From Sphingosinicella sp942492965 (GTDB taxonomy: Bacteria; Pseudomonadota; Alphaproteobacteria; Sphingomonadales; Sphingomonadaceae), in contig OW818656.1 of the NCBI GenBank assembly GCA_942492965.1, positions 2,418,001 through 2,482,000 of the forward strand: 64,000 nucleotides of DNA, written 5' to 3'. Below are positions 16,918 through 26,163 of this stretch, in pieces. The notes below the pieces were generated by a model. It was not told where the DNA came from, did no database searches, and worked only from the letters and a program-made list of their open reading frames with translations. Each line of letters starts with the position of its first letter. Positions within the stretch are counted from its first letter, which is position 1. The translations under genes were made by a program, and so were the position numbers.

Positions 16918-18438
16918 ATGAACCGTCACGCTATCGCCGCCGCCGTCCTCATGTTTGTCGCAGCGCCGCCCGTGATCGCGCAGGTGCCGGAGCCTGTCGT
17001 GCAGCAGGCCTTGCCGGCAAGCGTCGCGGCCGAGATCGATGCGGCCTTCGCGGCCTACCGCGAGCGCACGCCGGTGCCGGGGCTGGCTTATGCCGTCGTG
17101 AAGGACGGCAGGATCGTGCATCAGGGCACGTGGGGTGTGCAGGCGATTGGCGGCACGCGGCCGGTAACGGCGGATACGCGCTTCCGAATCGCCTCGATGA
17201 GCAAGGCATTCACGGCGCTTGCGATCCTGTCGCTGCGCGATGCGGGCAAGCTTTCGCTCGATGATCTTGCTGAAACGCACGTGCCCGAGATGAAGCGCTG
17301 GACCTACCCGACCACGGATGCGCCGCGCATCCGGGTGCGCGACCTCCTCCAGCACGTCGCCGGGTTCGTCACCGACGATCCGTGGGGCGACCGCCAGCAG
17401 GTGTTGAGCGAGGCCGATTTCACGCGCATGATCGCGGCGGGCGTGCCGTGGAGCCGCACCGGGCAGATGCAGCACGAATATTCGAACTTCGGCTACGCCC
17501 TCCTTGGGCGCATCATCAAGAACGTCTCGGGGAGGCCCTATCAGGCCTATATCCGGCAGACGATCCTCACCCCGCTCGGCATGATGAATACCGGCTACGA
17601 GATCGCCGATGTGCCCAGGGACCGGCTCGCCGTCGGCTACCGCTGGGAAAACGATCAGTGGGTGGAGGAGCCGTCGATGCGCGACGGCACGTTTGGCGCC
17701 ATGGGCGGCCTTCACACCACCGTGAACGACTATGCGAAGTGGGTTTCGTTCCTGCTTTCGGCGTGGCCGCCACGCAGCGGGGCCGAAACGGGGCCGGTTC
17801 GCCGAGCCACCGTGCGCGAGATGGCGCAGGGCCTCAATTTCGTGCGGATCATGCCGCGCCCCGGCGCCCCCGCGGACGACAAGTGCGTGCACGCGGTTGC
17901 CTACGGGATGGGCCTGCGGTCTTCGCCGGACTGCGACCTTGGCCTCACCCTCGCGCATGGCGGGGGCTATCCGGGCTACGGCAGTTTCGTCGTGCTCGCG
18001 CCGGAAACGGGGACGGCTGCGTTCGGCTTTGCGAACCGCACCTATCAGGCGCCTGCGGTTCCTGTTTGGCAGTCGCTTTGGGCGATGGCGCGGGCGGGCA
18101 CGATCCGCCCGGCGGAAACGCCGGTGAGCGGTGAGGTGGCGGCGATGCACGAGGCGACGCGCGCTGCCTATGCCGCCGGCTCACTCGCCCCGCTCGATGG
18201 GCGGCTCGCCATGAATTTCCCGCTCGATCGGTCCGCTGAAAACTGGGCGCGCGAGTTCGCACGGCTGAAGACGCGGACAGGCGCGTGCACCGTTGTCGAA
18301 TCGCTGCGCGCCACCGGGGCGCTTTCGGCGACCTTCCGCTGGACGTGCGAGAAGGGCGCGCTCGGCGGACAAATCCTGCTCGCGCCGACGTTGCCGCCGA
18401 CGCTGCAGGCGCTGCGTTTCGATCCCCCGCAACCGTGA
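16918..18438 (+). CDS. Exported beta-lactamase-fold serine hydrolase inserted between rimM and trmD
   Basis: 506 aa from ATG 16918 with GAGGGGGA upstream. A signal peptide (HAIAAAVLMFVAAPPVIAQ) precedes a class C/penicillin-binding-protein fold. Motifs are SxxK (SMSK, Ser93-Lys96), YxN (YSN, Tyr188-Asn190) and HGG at His347, which replaces KTG as in many esterase EstB-like members. A further 120-residue C-terminal region follows. Substrate could be an ester, a D-amino acid peptide or a beta-lactam; family members vary. Its stop overlaps the trmD GTG start by 4 bases, so it is translationally locked into the ribosome-maturation operon. Confidence 0.88.
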   Translation: MNRHAIAAAVLMFVAAPPVIAQVPEPVVQQALPASVAAEIDAAFAAYRERTPVPGLAYAVVKDGRIVHQGTWGVQAIGGTRPVTADTRFRIASMSKAFTALAILSLRDAGKLSLDDLAETHVPEMKRWTYPTTDAPRIRVRDLLQHVAGFVTDDPWGDRQQVLSEADFTRMIAAGVPWSRTGQMQHEYSNFGYALLGRIIKNVSGRPYQAYIRQTILTPLGMMNTGYEIADVPRDRLAVGYRWENDQWVEEPSMRDGTFGAMGGLHTTVNDYAKWVSFLLSAWPPRSGAETGPVRRATVREMAQGLNFVRIMPRPGAPADDKCVHAVAYGMGLRSSPDCDLGLTLAHGGGYPGYGSFVVLAPETGTAAFGFANRTYQAPAVPVWQSLWAMARAGTIRPAETPVSGEVAAMHEATRAAYAAGSLAPLDGRLAMNFPLDRSAENWAREFARLKTRTGACTVVESLRATGALSATFRWTCEKGALGGQILLAPTLPPTLQALRFDPPQP

Positions 18439-19172
18439 CCTTCGCCGCCACCGTCCTCACGCTCTACCCGGAGATGTTTCCCGGGCCGCTCGGGCACAGC
18501 CTTGCGGGCCGCGCGCTCGGCGAGGGGCTGTGGTCGCTGGAAACCCTGCAGATCCGCGACTTCGCGACCGACAAGCACCGTTCCGTCGACGATACGCCGG
18601 CAGGCGGCGGCGCTGGCATGGTGATGCGTGCGGACGTGCTGGCGCGCGCGGTGGACGACGTACTGGCACGCCGCCCGGACGTGCCGCTCCTCGCGATGAC
18701 GCCGCGCGGTACGCCGCTTGATCAGGCACGCGTGCGGTCGCTGGCGGCGGGTCCGGGCGTTTCCATCCTGTGCGGCCGCTTCGAAGGCATCGACGAGCGA
18801 TTGTTCGAGGCGCGGCCTATCGAGCAGGTCTCGATCGGCGACTATGTGCTCTCTGGCGGAGAAATGGCGGCTTTGACGCTGCTTGACGCTTGCATTCGGC
18901 TGGTTCCCGGCGTAATGGGCGCCGCTTCGAGCGGAACCGAGGAAAGCTTCGAAAGCGGCCTCCTTGAATATCCGCAATATACCCGGCCCAATGAATGGGA
19001 AGGGCGCACGATCCCCGAAGTGCTGCGATCGGGGGATCATGCGCGGATCGGGGCCTGGCGTCAAAGCCGGGCAGAGACCGATACACGGCTAAGGCGGCCG
19101 GACCTATGGGAGCGCCATGGTGGCGTTCGGGTCGGCGAGCCCTCTGGCGCGCGGCATGAGAAGGACGAATGA
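18435..19172 (+). CDS. trmD: tRNA (guanine37-N1)-methyltransferase
   Basis: 245 aa from GTG 18435, overlapping the hydrolase stop. It methylates G37 of tRNAs reading CNN/GNN codons to prevent frameshifting. The SPOUT trefoil-knot motifs are visible: GAGMVMRADV, LCGRFEGIDERL and SIGDYVLSGGEMAAL. The C-terminal helical domain (LLEYPQYTRPNEWEGRTIP) is complete. rplS starts 1 base after the stop. An upstream in-frame ATG exists inside the hydrolase gene but would add residues without family similarity. Confidence 0.95.
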   Translation: MTFAATVLTLYPEMFPGPLGHSLAGRALGEGLWSLETLQIRDFATDKHRSVDDTPAGGGAGMVMRADVLARAVDDVLARRPDVPLLAMTPRGTPLDQARVRSLAAGPGVSILCGRFEGIDERLFEARPIEQVSIGDYVLSGGEMAALTLLDACIRLVPGVMGAASSGTEESFESGLLEYPQYTRPNEWEGRTIPEVLRSGDHARIGAWRQSRAETDTRLRRPDLWERHGGVRVGEPSGARHEKDE

Positions 19173-19173
19173 G

Positions 19174-19551
19174 ATGAACCTCATCCAGCAGCTCGAAGCC
19201 GAGCAGATTGAAAAGCTTGCCGCCGGCAAGACCATTCCGGAATTCCGCCCGGGCGACACGCTCCGCATCGGCGTGCGCGTCGTCGAAGGCGAGCGTACCC
19301 GCATCCAGAACTTCGAGGGCGTCTGCATTGCGCGCTCGAACAAGGGCGTCAGCTCCAATTTCACCGTTCGCAAGGTGAGCTTCGGCGAGGGCGTCGAGCG
19401 CGTCTTCCCGCTCTATTCGCCGAACGTCGATTCGATCGAGGTCGTGCGCCGCGGTGCCGTTCGCCGCGCGAAGCTCTATTACCTGCGTGGCCGCAGCGGC
19501 AAGTCGGCGCGTATCGCCGAGCGCCGCGACACGCGCGAAAGCGCCCAGTAA
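19174..19551 (+). CDS. rplS: 50S ribosomal protein bL19
   Basis: 125 aa. It begins MNLIQQLEAEQIEKL and contains PEFRPGDTLRIGVRVVEGERTRIQNFEGVCIAR and SFGEGVERVFPLYSPNVDSIEVVRRG, the complete bL19 pattern at the 30S-50S interface. It is the last gene of the ffh-rpsP-rimM-trmD-rplS operon and is followed by a strong hairpin. Confidence 0.97.
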   Translation: MNLIQQLEAEQIEKLAAGKTIPEFRPGDTLRIGVRVVEGERTRIQNFEGVCIARSNKGVSSNFTVRKVSFGEGVERVFPLYSPNVDSIEVVRRGAVRRAKLYYLRGRSGKSARIAERRDTRESAQ

Positions 19552-19568
19552 AGCGTTTCCAGCCGTTC

Positions 19569-19604
19569 GAAAGGGCCGTGCCGGGCGACCGGTGCGGCCC
19601 TTTC
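19569..19604 (+). terminator. Terminator after rplS
   Basis: GAAAGGGCCG pairs perfectly with CGGCCCTTTC, with an inner CCGG/CCGG pairing. T-rich sequence (CGTTTCCGTT) follows. The stem sits 18 bases after the rplS stop and closes the ribosomal operon. Confidence 0.75.
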
Positions 19605-19621
19605 CGTTTCCGTTATGCATA

Positions 19622-19636
19622 GCATTCTAAGAATGC
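19622..19636. promoter_or_regulatory. Palindrome upstream of leuC, possible operator
   Basis: GCATTCT-A-AGAATGC is a perfect 7-base inverted repeat around one central base, 50 bases before the leuC start and after the rplS terminator. It lies where a repressor or Lrp-like factor of the leu operon could bind. No known motif is matched with confidence. Confidence 0.35.
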
Positions 19637-19685
19637 GGGTCGGCGCCCGTTGCGCTCCCGCGCATCATCGCCTAATTCCGCGCGC

Positions 19686-21107
19686 ATGACACAGACTCCG
19701 CGCACGCTTTACGAGAAGATCTGGGACGCTCACGTCGTTGCCGAGCGCGACGACGGCACCGCGCTCATCTTCATCGACCGGCACCTCATCCACGAAGTGA
19801 CGACGCCGCAGGCCTTCGAAGGTCTGCGCACGGCGGGCCGCCGGCTGCGCCGCCCGGACCTGACGCTCGCGGTGCCGGACCATAATGTGCCGACAAATCA
19901 CCGCTTCGAGCCGATCACCGATCCCGAAAGCGCCGCGCAGCTCGATGCGCTGCTGCGCAATACGAAGGACTTCGGCGTCGAGCTGATCGAGATGAACGAC
20001 GCAAGGCAGGGCATCGTGCACGTCATCGGGCCGGAGCAGGGCTTCACGCTTCCCGGCACCACAGTCGTTTGCGGCGACAGCCACACGGCGACGCACGGCG
20101 CCTTCGGCGCGCTCGCCTTCGGCATCGGCACCTCGGAGATCGAGCATGTGTTCGCAACGCAGACGCTGCTGCTGCGCCGCGCGAAGACCATGGAGGTCCG
20201 CGTCGAGGGCAGCCTCGGCCACGGCGTTACGCCCAAGGACGTGACGCTGGCGGTCATCGGCCATACCGGCACCGGCGGCGGCACCGGGCACGTCATCGAA
20301 TATCGCGGACCGGTTATTGAGGCGATGTCGGTCGAAGGCCGCATGACCGTGTGCAACATGGCGATCGAAGGCGGCGCCCGCGCTGGCCTCATCGCGCCCG
20401 ACGAGAAGACCTTCGCCTACTTCAAGGATCGCCCGAGGAGCCCGAAGGGCGCGGACTGGGAGAAGGCGGTCGCCTACTGGCGCACGCTTGTCACCGATCC
20501 CGGCGCGCGCTTCGACAAGACTGTGATCATCGACGGCACGAAGATTGCGCCGCTGGTGACGTGGGGAACGAGCCCGGAGGATGTGGTGCCGATCACCGGC
20601 ATTGTGCCAGAACCTGCGAGCTTCGCCGATCCCACCAAGCAGGACGCCGCGCGCAAGAGCCTCGACTACATGGGCCTTACGCCGGGTACGCGGCTTGAGG
20701 ACGTCGAGGTGCAGAACATCTTCATCGGCAGCTGCACCAACAGCCGCATCGAAGACCTGCGCGCCGCCGCAGCCGTGGCGAAGGGCCGCCACGTCGCGGG
20801 CCATATCAAGCAGGCGCTCGTCGTGCCGGGCTCGGGCCTCGTCAAGCGGCAGGCCGAGGCCGAGGGGCTCGACCGCATCTTCATCGAGGCGGGCTTCGAC
20901 TGGCGCGAGCCGGGCTGCTCCATGTGCCTCGGCATGAACCCGGACAAGGTGCCCGCAGGCGAGCGCTGCGCGTCGACCTCCAACCGCAACTTCGTCGGCC
21001 GGCAGGGGCCGGGCGCGCGCACCCACCTGATGTCGCCCGCGATGGCGGCTGCCGCCGCTGTCACCGGCCGCCTCACCGACGTGCGCCAGCTGATGGGAGC
21101 CGCCTGA
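19686..21107 (+). CDS. leuC: 3-isopropylmalate dehydratase large subunit
   Basis: 473 aa. An aconitase-family enzyme that, with LeuD, isomerises 2- to 3-isopropylmalate in leucine synthesis. Fe-S cluster cysteines are in CGDSHTATHGAFG (region), GSCTNSRIEDL and CSMCLGMNPD. The start MTQTPRTLYEKIWDAH is typical. leuD begins within the stop codon (TGATG), indicating coupled synthesis of the two subunits. Confidence 0.97.
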   Translation: MTQTPRTLYEKIWDAHVVAERDDGTALIFIDRHLIHEVTTPQAFEGLRTAGRRLRRPDLTLAVPDHNVPTNHRFEPITDPESAAQLDALLRNTKDFGVELIEMNDARQGIVHVIGPEQGFTLPGTTVVCGDSHTATHGAFGALAFGIGTSEIEHVFATQTLLLRRAKTMEVRVEGSLGHGVTPKDVTLAVIGHTGTGGGTGHVIEYRGPVIEAMSVEGRMTVCNMAIEGGARAGLIAPDEKTFAYFKDRPRSPKGADWEKAVAYWRTLVTDPGARFDKTVIIDGTKIAPLVTWGTSPEDVVPITGIVPEPASFADPTKQDAARKSLDYMGLTPGTRLEDVEVQNIFIGSCTNSRIEDLRAAAAVAKGRHVAGHIKQALVVPGSGLVKRQAEAEGLDRIFIEAGFDWREPGCSMCLGMNPDKVPAGERCASTSNRNFVGRQGPGARTHLMSPAMAAAAAVTGRLTDVRQLMGAA

Positions 21108-21706
21108 TGGATGCCTTCAAGACCCTGACGGGCATCGCCGTGCCGTTCGGCGCGAAGAACGTCGATACGGACGTCATCATTCCCGCGCGCTTCCTGAAAA
21201 CGATCCAGCGTGCGGGGCTCGGCAAGGGCGCCTTCGCGACGATCCGCGAGAACCCGGACAATATCTTCGATCAGCCGCGCCACAAGGGCGCGCCCGTGCT
21301 CATCGCGGGCGACAATTTCGGCTGCGGTTCCAGCCGCGAGCACGCGCCCTGGGCGCTGACCGACATGGGCTTCCGCGTCGTGATCGCGCCGTCGTTCGCG
21401 GACATCTTCTCGGGCAACGCCTTCAAGAACGGCATGCTGCTGGTGGCCTTGCCGCAGGAGCAGATCGACCGGCTGATGGAGATCGCCGAGACCGACGAGA
21501 TCACTATCGACCTCGAAAACCAGGTGGTGACGACGCCCTATCAGGACCGCTTCGCATTCGAGATCGACCCGTTCCGCAAGCACTGCCTGATGAACGGCCT
21601 TGACGAGATCGGCCTGACGCAGGCGATGGACAAGGACATCGCCGCGTTCGAGGCGAAACTCGCCGCAGATCAGCCGTGGATCGCCGGCGCCGCGAAAGCC
21701 GCCTGA
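21107..21706 (+). CDS. leuD: 3-isopropylmalate dehydratase small subunit
   Basis: 199 aa from the ATG at 21107 that shares its A with the leuC stop. It contains NVDTDVIIPARFLK and the swivel-domain motif GDNFGCGSSREHAPWAL. It forms the LeuCD heterodimer. Its frame is open upstream inside leuC, but homology begins with MDAFKTLTGIAVPF. Confidence 0.96.
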   Translation: MDAFKTLTGIAVPFGAKNVDTDVIIPARFLKTIQRAGLGKGAFATIRENPDNIFDQPRHKGAPVLIAGDNFGCGSSREHAPWALTDMGFRVVIAPSFADIFSGNAFKNGMLLVALPQEQIDRLMEIAETDEITIDLENQVVTTPYQDRFAFEIDPFRKHCLMNGLDEIGLTQAMDKDIAAFEAKLAADQPWIAGAAKAA

Positions 21707-21752
21707 CGCCCGTTTCTCTTTCAACACAGCTTCGCATCCGAAAGGCTTCGCC

Positions 21753-22808
21753 ATGACGAAATCCCTGCTCCTGCTTCCCGGCGACGGTATCGGCCCGGAA
21801 GTGATCGGGGAGGTGAAGCGCCTGATCGCGGCGCTCGCGCTCGACATTGCCGTGGAAGAGGCGCTGTTCGGCGGTGCGGCAATCGACGCGACCGGTCTTC
21901 CGATCACCGACGAGACGGTGGCACGGGCGCTTGCCTCCGACGCGGCGCTGATGGGTGCGGTCGGGGGCCCGAAATGGGCCGGGCAGGCGTACGACAAGCG
22001 GCCCGAAGCCGGACTGCTGCGCCTCCGCTCTGAAATGGGCGTCTACGCCAACCTGCGCCCGGCGCGCTGCTTTGCGGCGCTCGCGGATGCCTCCAGCCTG
22101 AAGCGCGAGTTCGTCGAGGGGCTCGATATCCTGTTCGTGCGCGAGCTCGTCGGCGGCGTCTATTTCGGTACGCCGCGCGGCATCGAGGACATCGGCGGCG
22201 GCGAGCGGCGCGGCGTCAACACGCAAGTTTATACCTCGTCCGAAATCCGTCGCGTGGCGCGCACGGCGTTCGAGCTTGCGCGGACGCGCTCGAACCGCGT
22301 CTGCTCGGCCGAAAAGTCGAACGTGATGGAAGCGGGCCTGCTCTGGAAGGAAGAGGTGACCGCGCTGCACAAGGCCGAATACGCCGATGTAGAGCTCAGC
22401 CACATGCTCGCCGACAACATGGCGATGCAGCTTGTGAAGAACCCCAAGCAGTTCGACGTGATCGTCACCGACAATCTCTTTGGCGACATTCTCTCGGATG
22501 AAGCCGCGATGCTCACCGGCTCGCTCGGTATGCTCCCCTCCGCCGCGATCGGCGAGGCCGGGAAGCCGGGCCTTTACGAGCCGATCCACGGCTCGGCGCC
22601 CGACATCGCGGGGCAGGGCCTTGCGAACCCGTGCGCGGCGATCCTCAGCTTCGCGATGGCCCTGCGGTTCAGCCTTGGCGATGCCCCTGCGGCAGACCGC
22701 GTGGAAGCTGCCGTTGATGCCGCGCTCACTGCGGGCGCACGCACACGCGACATCGGCGGCACGCTTTCGACGCAGGAGATGGGCGCAGCGATCATCGCGG
22801 CGTTATAG
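21753..22808 (+). CDS. leuB: 3-isopropylmalate dehydrogenase
   Basis: 351 aa. It oxidises and decarboxylates 3-isopropylmalate with NAD, the third leucine-specific step. Motifs are LLLPGDGIGPEV at the N-terminus, the substrate-binding RLRSEMGVYANLRPAR, and DVIVTDNLFGDILSDEAAML with the catalytic Asp residues. GSAPDIAGQGLANP is the NAD-binding loop. It lies 46 bases after leuD in the leuCDB order. Confidence 0.97.
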   Translation: MTKSLLLLPGDGIGPEVIGEVKRLIAALALDIAVEEALFGGAAIDATGLPITDETVARALASDAALMGAVGGPKWAGQAYDKRPEAGLLRLRSEMGVYANLRPARCFAALADASSLKREFVEGLDILFVRELVGGVYFGTPRGIEDIGGGERRGVNTQVYTSSEIRRVARTAFELARTRSNRVCSAEKSNVMEAGLLWKEEVTALHKAEYADVELSHMLADNMAMQLVKNPKQFDVIVTDNLFGDILSDEAAMLTGSLGMLPSAAIGEAGKPGLYEPIHGSAPDIAGQGLANPCAAILSFAMALRFSLGDAPAADRVEAAVDAALTAGARTRDIGGTLSTQEMGAAIIAAL

Positions 22809-22815
22809 GGGCTGC

Positions 22816-23523
22816 ATGATACCTTCCGACGATCTCCCCGAACCCCCGCGCCCGGCGTGGCGCGTCGCGTTCGACCGGGTCGTCGCGCAGTTCCTCACCG
22901 GGCTCCTGTTCCTGCTGCCCTTCATCTTGACGCTGATGATCCTCGACTGGCTGGTCCGGCAGGTCGCGGGGCTGTTCGGCGAGGAAACGCTGCTTGGCTC
23001 CGCGCTGACCAGCGGCGGCGCGTTCATCTTCGGGGACGGCACGGTCGGGTTCTGGCTGCTGCTGATCTTCGTTGTCGTCGGCATCTGGGCGATCGGTTTC
23101 GCGTTCCAGGACCGCGCGCGGCGCAGCGTCGAGCGGAGGCTCGATGCGCTCATCGGACGTATCCCGCTGCTGCGCGACGTCTATCGTCCGATCTCGAAAG
23201 TGATCCGCATGATCGGCACCAAGAACGAGAACGATCTTGCGGCGATGCGCGTCGTCGCCTGCCGCTTCGGGGAGAACAGCGCGGACGTGTTGGCGCTGCT
23301 CGCTTCGCCCGAGCCGCTGATCGTGGGCGGCGAGCCGCGGCTGATGATTTATCTGCCGACCGCGCCGCTGCCGATGACCGGTGGGCTCATCCTCGTGCCG
23401 CCCGCATCCGTGATCGAGGTCACCGGCGTCAGCGTCGATGAGCTGTTCAAATACTACATCTCGCTCGGCATGTTACCGCCCGAAGGGCTGCGCGCGAAAC
23501 CGCCGACCTCGCCCGCCGCCTGA
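22816..23523 (+). CDS. DUF502 family membrane protein
   Basis: 235 aa with two clear hydrophobic hairpins in the first 100 residues (FLTGLLFLLPFILTLMILDWLV and VGFWLLLIFVVVGIWAIGF). A soluble domain follows with RIPLLRDVYRPISKVIRMI and the PTAPLPMTGGLILVPPASV segment that marks DUF502. Function is not established for the family. It starts 7 bases after leuB and precedes asd, suggesting cotranscription without an obvious metabolic link. Confidence 0.88.
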   Translation: MIPSDDLPEPPRPAWRVAFDRVVAQFLTGLLFLLPFILTLMILDWLVRQVAGLFGEETLLGSALTSGGAFIFGDGTVGFWLLLIFVVVGIWAIGFAFQDRARRSVERRLDALIGRIPLLRDVYRPISKVIRMIGTKNENDLAAMRVVACRFGENSADVLALLASPEPLIVGGEPRLMIYLPTAPLPMTGGLILVPPASVIEVTGVSVDELFKYYISLGMLPPEGLRAKPPTSPAA

Positions 23524-23594
23524 CAAATCGGCCTTGCCAGCGCGGACGCGGCGGCGCAGAAGGCCGCGCGTCGGTTTCAGGCAGGATGTGCAAA

Positions 23595-24620
23595 ATGGGT
23601 TACAGGATTGCCGTTGTGGGCGCGACCGGAAACGTCGGCCGCGAAATGCTGAACATCCTCGCCGAGCGCGAATTCCCGATCGATGAAATCGCCGCACTCG
23701 CCAGTTCGCGCTCCACGGGCGACATGATCCCTTTCGGGGAGGACGGCCGGGAGCTCAAGGTCCGCAACGTCGAGCATTTCGACTTTGCGGGCTGGGATAT
23801 CGCGCTTTTCGCCGCCGGTTCGGGCCCCACGAAGATCTATGCGCCGAAGGCCGCCGCCGCCGGCTGCGTCGTCATCGACAACAGCTCGCTCTACCGTATG
23901 GAGCCGGACGTGCCCCTGATCGTGCCGGAGGTGAACCCGGACGCGATCGATGGCTATACGAAGCGCAATATCATCGCGAACCCGAACTGCTCGACCGCGC
24001 AGATGGTCGTCGCGCTGAAGCCGCTGCATGACGCTGCGACGATCAAGCGCGTCGTCGTCTCGACCTACCAGTCGGTGTCGGGCGCGGGCAAGGAAGGCAT
24101 GGACGAGCTTTTCGAGCAGACGCGCGCGATCTTCGTGGGCGATCCCAAGGAGACGCGGAAGTTCACCAAGCAGATCGCCTTCAACGTCATCCCGCACATC
24201 GACGTCTTCCTTGAGGATGGTTCCACGAAGGAAGAGTGGAAGATGGTCGCCGAGACGCACAAGATCCTCGATCCCGATATCGGCGTGACGGCGACGTGCG
24301 TGCGCGTGCCGGTGTTCGTCGGCCATTCGGAAGCCATCAACATCGAGTTCGAGAATCCCATTTCGGTGGCTGAAGCGCATGAGATTCTGCGCGCTGCGCC
24401 GGGCATCATGCTCATCGACAAGCGCGAGGACGGCGGCTACATCACGCCGATCGAATGCGTCGGCGAGTATGCGACCTTTGTGAGCCGCGTCCGCGAGGAT
24501 ACGACCGTCGCGCACGGCCTCAGCCTGTGGTGCGTTAGCGACAATCTCCGCAAGGGCGCGGCGCTGAATGCCGTGCAGATCGCGGAGCTGCTCGGCCGCC
24601 GGCACCTCCGCAAGGCGTGA
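23595..24620 (+). CDS. asd: Aspartate-semialdehyde dehydrogenase
   Basis: 341 aa. It reduces aspartyl phosphate to the semialdehyde, the branch point to lysine/DAP, threonine and methionine. The NADP motif GATGNVG is at residues 9-15 and the catalytic Cys132 is in NPNCSTAQM. The start MGYRIAVVGATG is used; an ATG three codons earlier (23586) is also possible. DAP produced by this route feeds dapF, encoded at 11926. Confidence 0.95.
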   Translation: MGYRIAVVGATGNVGREMLNILAEREFPIDEIAALASSRSTGDMIPFGEDGRELKVRNVEHFDFAGWDIALFAAGSGPTKIYAPKAAAAGCVVIDNSSLYRMEPDVPLIVPEVNPDAIDGYTKRNIIANPNCSTAQMVVALKPLHDAATIKRVVVSTYQSVSGAGKEGMDELFEQTRAIFVGDPKETRKFTKQIAFNVIPHIDVFLEDGSTKEEWKMVAETHKILDPDIGVTATCVRVPVFVGHSEAINIEFENPISVAEAHEILRAAPGIMLIDKREDGGYITPIECVGEYATFVSRVREDTTVAHGLSLWCVSDNLRKGAALNAVQIAELLGRRHLRKA

Positions 24621-24624
24621 AGAT

Positions 24625-26163
24625 TTAGCGACCCGTGCCCGTTACGGGGGCTGGCCGCTTCAGCAACAGCACAAGCGGGATCGACAGGATCGTCACGATC
24701 ATCAGCAGATAGAAATCGTTGATGTAACCGATCATCGTCGCCTGCCGGGTTATCTCCGCATCGATCATCGAGAACACGCTCGATCCGACGCCCCCGGCAC
24801 CCTCCACAAGGTGCGGGTTGAGCGGCGCAAGCGACGTTTCGGTGATGTTGCCGACCAGAAGCTCGTGGCTTGTCTGCACCGAGCGCGCGAGCTGTGCCGT
24901 GACGATCGAAATGCCCACGGAGGCGCCGAGGTTGCGCATCAGGTAGAGCAGGCTCGCCGCGTCGGTGCGGTAGCGCGGCGCGAGCGTCGCGAATGCTGCG
25001 AGGTTGATCGACGAGAAGATGAAGCCGAGACCGAAGCCCTGCAGCAGGCCGCTCCAGACCACGGGATGCCAGTCCATATCGAGCGACCAGTGCATCATCC
25101 ACCAGAGTGATGCGGCGGCGAGCGCCATCCCGCCGCTGATCATGATGCGCGGATCGACGCGCCCCGCAAGCTGGCCGGCGAGCGCCATGCTGATAAGCAC
25201 GCCGACGCCGCGCGGGGCCAGCATCAGCCCTGTATCGAATACGGGATAGCCGTAGATCGCCTGCAGCATCGGCGGCAGCAGAGCCATCGTCGCCATCATG
25301 ATGATGCCGATGTTGGCCATGAAGACGAGGCCGATGAGGAAATTCCGGTTGGTCAGCATCTCGCGCTCGAACATCGGCCGCCGTCCGGTTGCCATGTGGA
25401 CGAGGAACAGCCAGATGCCGACGATCGCGACACCGAGCGAGATGCGAATTTCCCACGATTGCAGCCAGTCCTCTTGCTGTCCGCGGTCGAGCATCAGCTG
25501 CAGCGCGGCGAGGCCGATCGCCAGCATCGAGAAGCCGAGCAGATCGAACGCGCGCCGCCGCACCGGGCGCGAGGGCAACAGCGCGATCAGGATCGCGAGC
25601 GTCGCGATGCCGATCGGCACGTTGATGTAGAAAATCCAGCGCCAGTTGTAGTTGTCGGTGAGCCAGCCGCCGAGGATCGGCCCCATGATCGGGCCGACCA
25701 TGATGCCCATGCCCCATAATGCCATCGCCTTGGCGTGCTGCTCGCGCGGGGTGATGTCGAGCATCACGGTCTGCGAGAGCGGTCCGACGAACGCTGCGGA
25801 TGCGCCCTGCAACACGCGGAACAGCACCATCTCGGGAAGATTTACGGCGATGCCGCACAGCATCGAAGTGATGATGAACCCCGCAACCGAGACGATGAAG
25901 AGCCTGCGTGAGCCGAAACGGTCCGACAACCAGCCGGTCATGGGCATGGCTATGGCGGTGGCGAGAATGTAGCTCGTGAGCACCCACGACACGCTGTCGA
26001 AGGTGGCGCCGAGCGAGGCCTGCATGTGCGGGAGCGCGACGTTGGCGATCGTCGAATCGAGCACCTGCATGACCATGGCCATCATGATGCCGACGATGAG
26101 CAGCGGTCTGTTGCTGACCTCGACGACCGGCTGGCCGTGCGCGCCTGCGGCGCTAGCGGACAT
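24625..26163 (-). CDS. emrB: DHA2-family MFS drug efflux permease (EmrB type)
   Basis: 512 aa inner-membrane protein with about 14 transmembrane segments. It has the DHA2 signatures VLDSTIANVALPHMQASLGAT, MTGWLSDRFGSRR and FRVLQGASAAFVGPLSQT. It expels drugs in a tripartite system with the EmrA-like adaptor encoded just upstream, which overlaps its start by 11 bases. No outer-membrane factor is encoded nearby, so one from elsewhere is presumably recruited. Confidence 0.92.
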   Translation of the reverse strand: MSASAAGAHGQPVVEVSNRPLLIVGIMMAMVMQVLDSTIANVALPHMQASLGATFDSVSWVLTSYILATAIAMPMTGWLSDRFGSRRLFIVSVAGFIITSMLCGIAVNLPEMVLFRVLQGASAAFVGPLSQTVMLDITPREQHAKAMALWGMGIMVGPIMGPILGGWLTDNYNWRWIFYINVPIGIATLAILIALLPSRPVRRRAFDLLGFSMLAIGLAALQLMLDRGQQEDWLQSWEIRISLGVAIVGIWLFLVHMATGRRPMFEREMLTNRNFLIGLVFMANIGIIMMATMALLPPMLQAIYGYPVFDTGLMLAPRGVGVLISMALAGQLAGRVDPRIMISGGMALAAASLWWMMHWSLDMDWHPVVWSGLLQGFGLGFIFSSINLAAFATLAPRYRTDAASLLYLMRNLGASVGISIVTAQLARSVQTSHELLVGNITETSLAPLNPHLVEGAGGVGSSVFSMIDAEITRQATMIGYINDFYLLMIVTILSIPLVLLLKRPAPVTGTGR

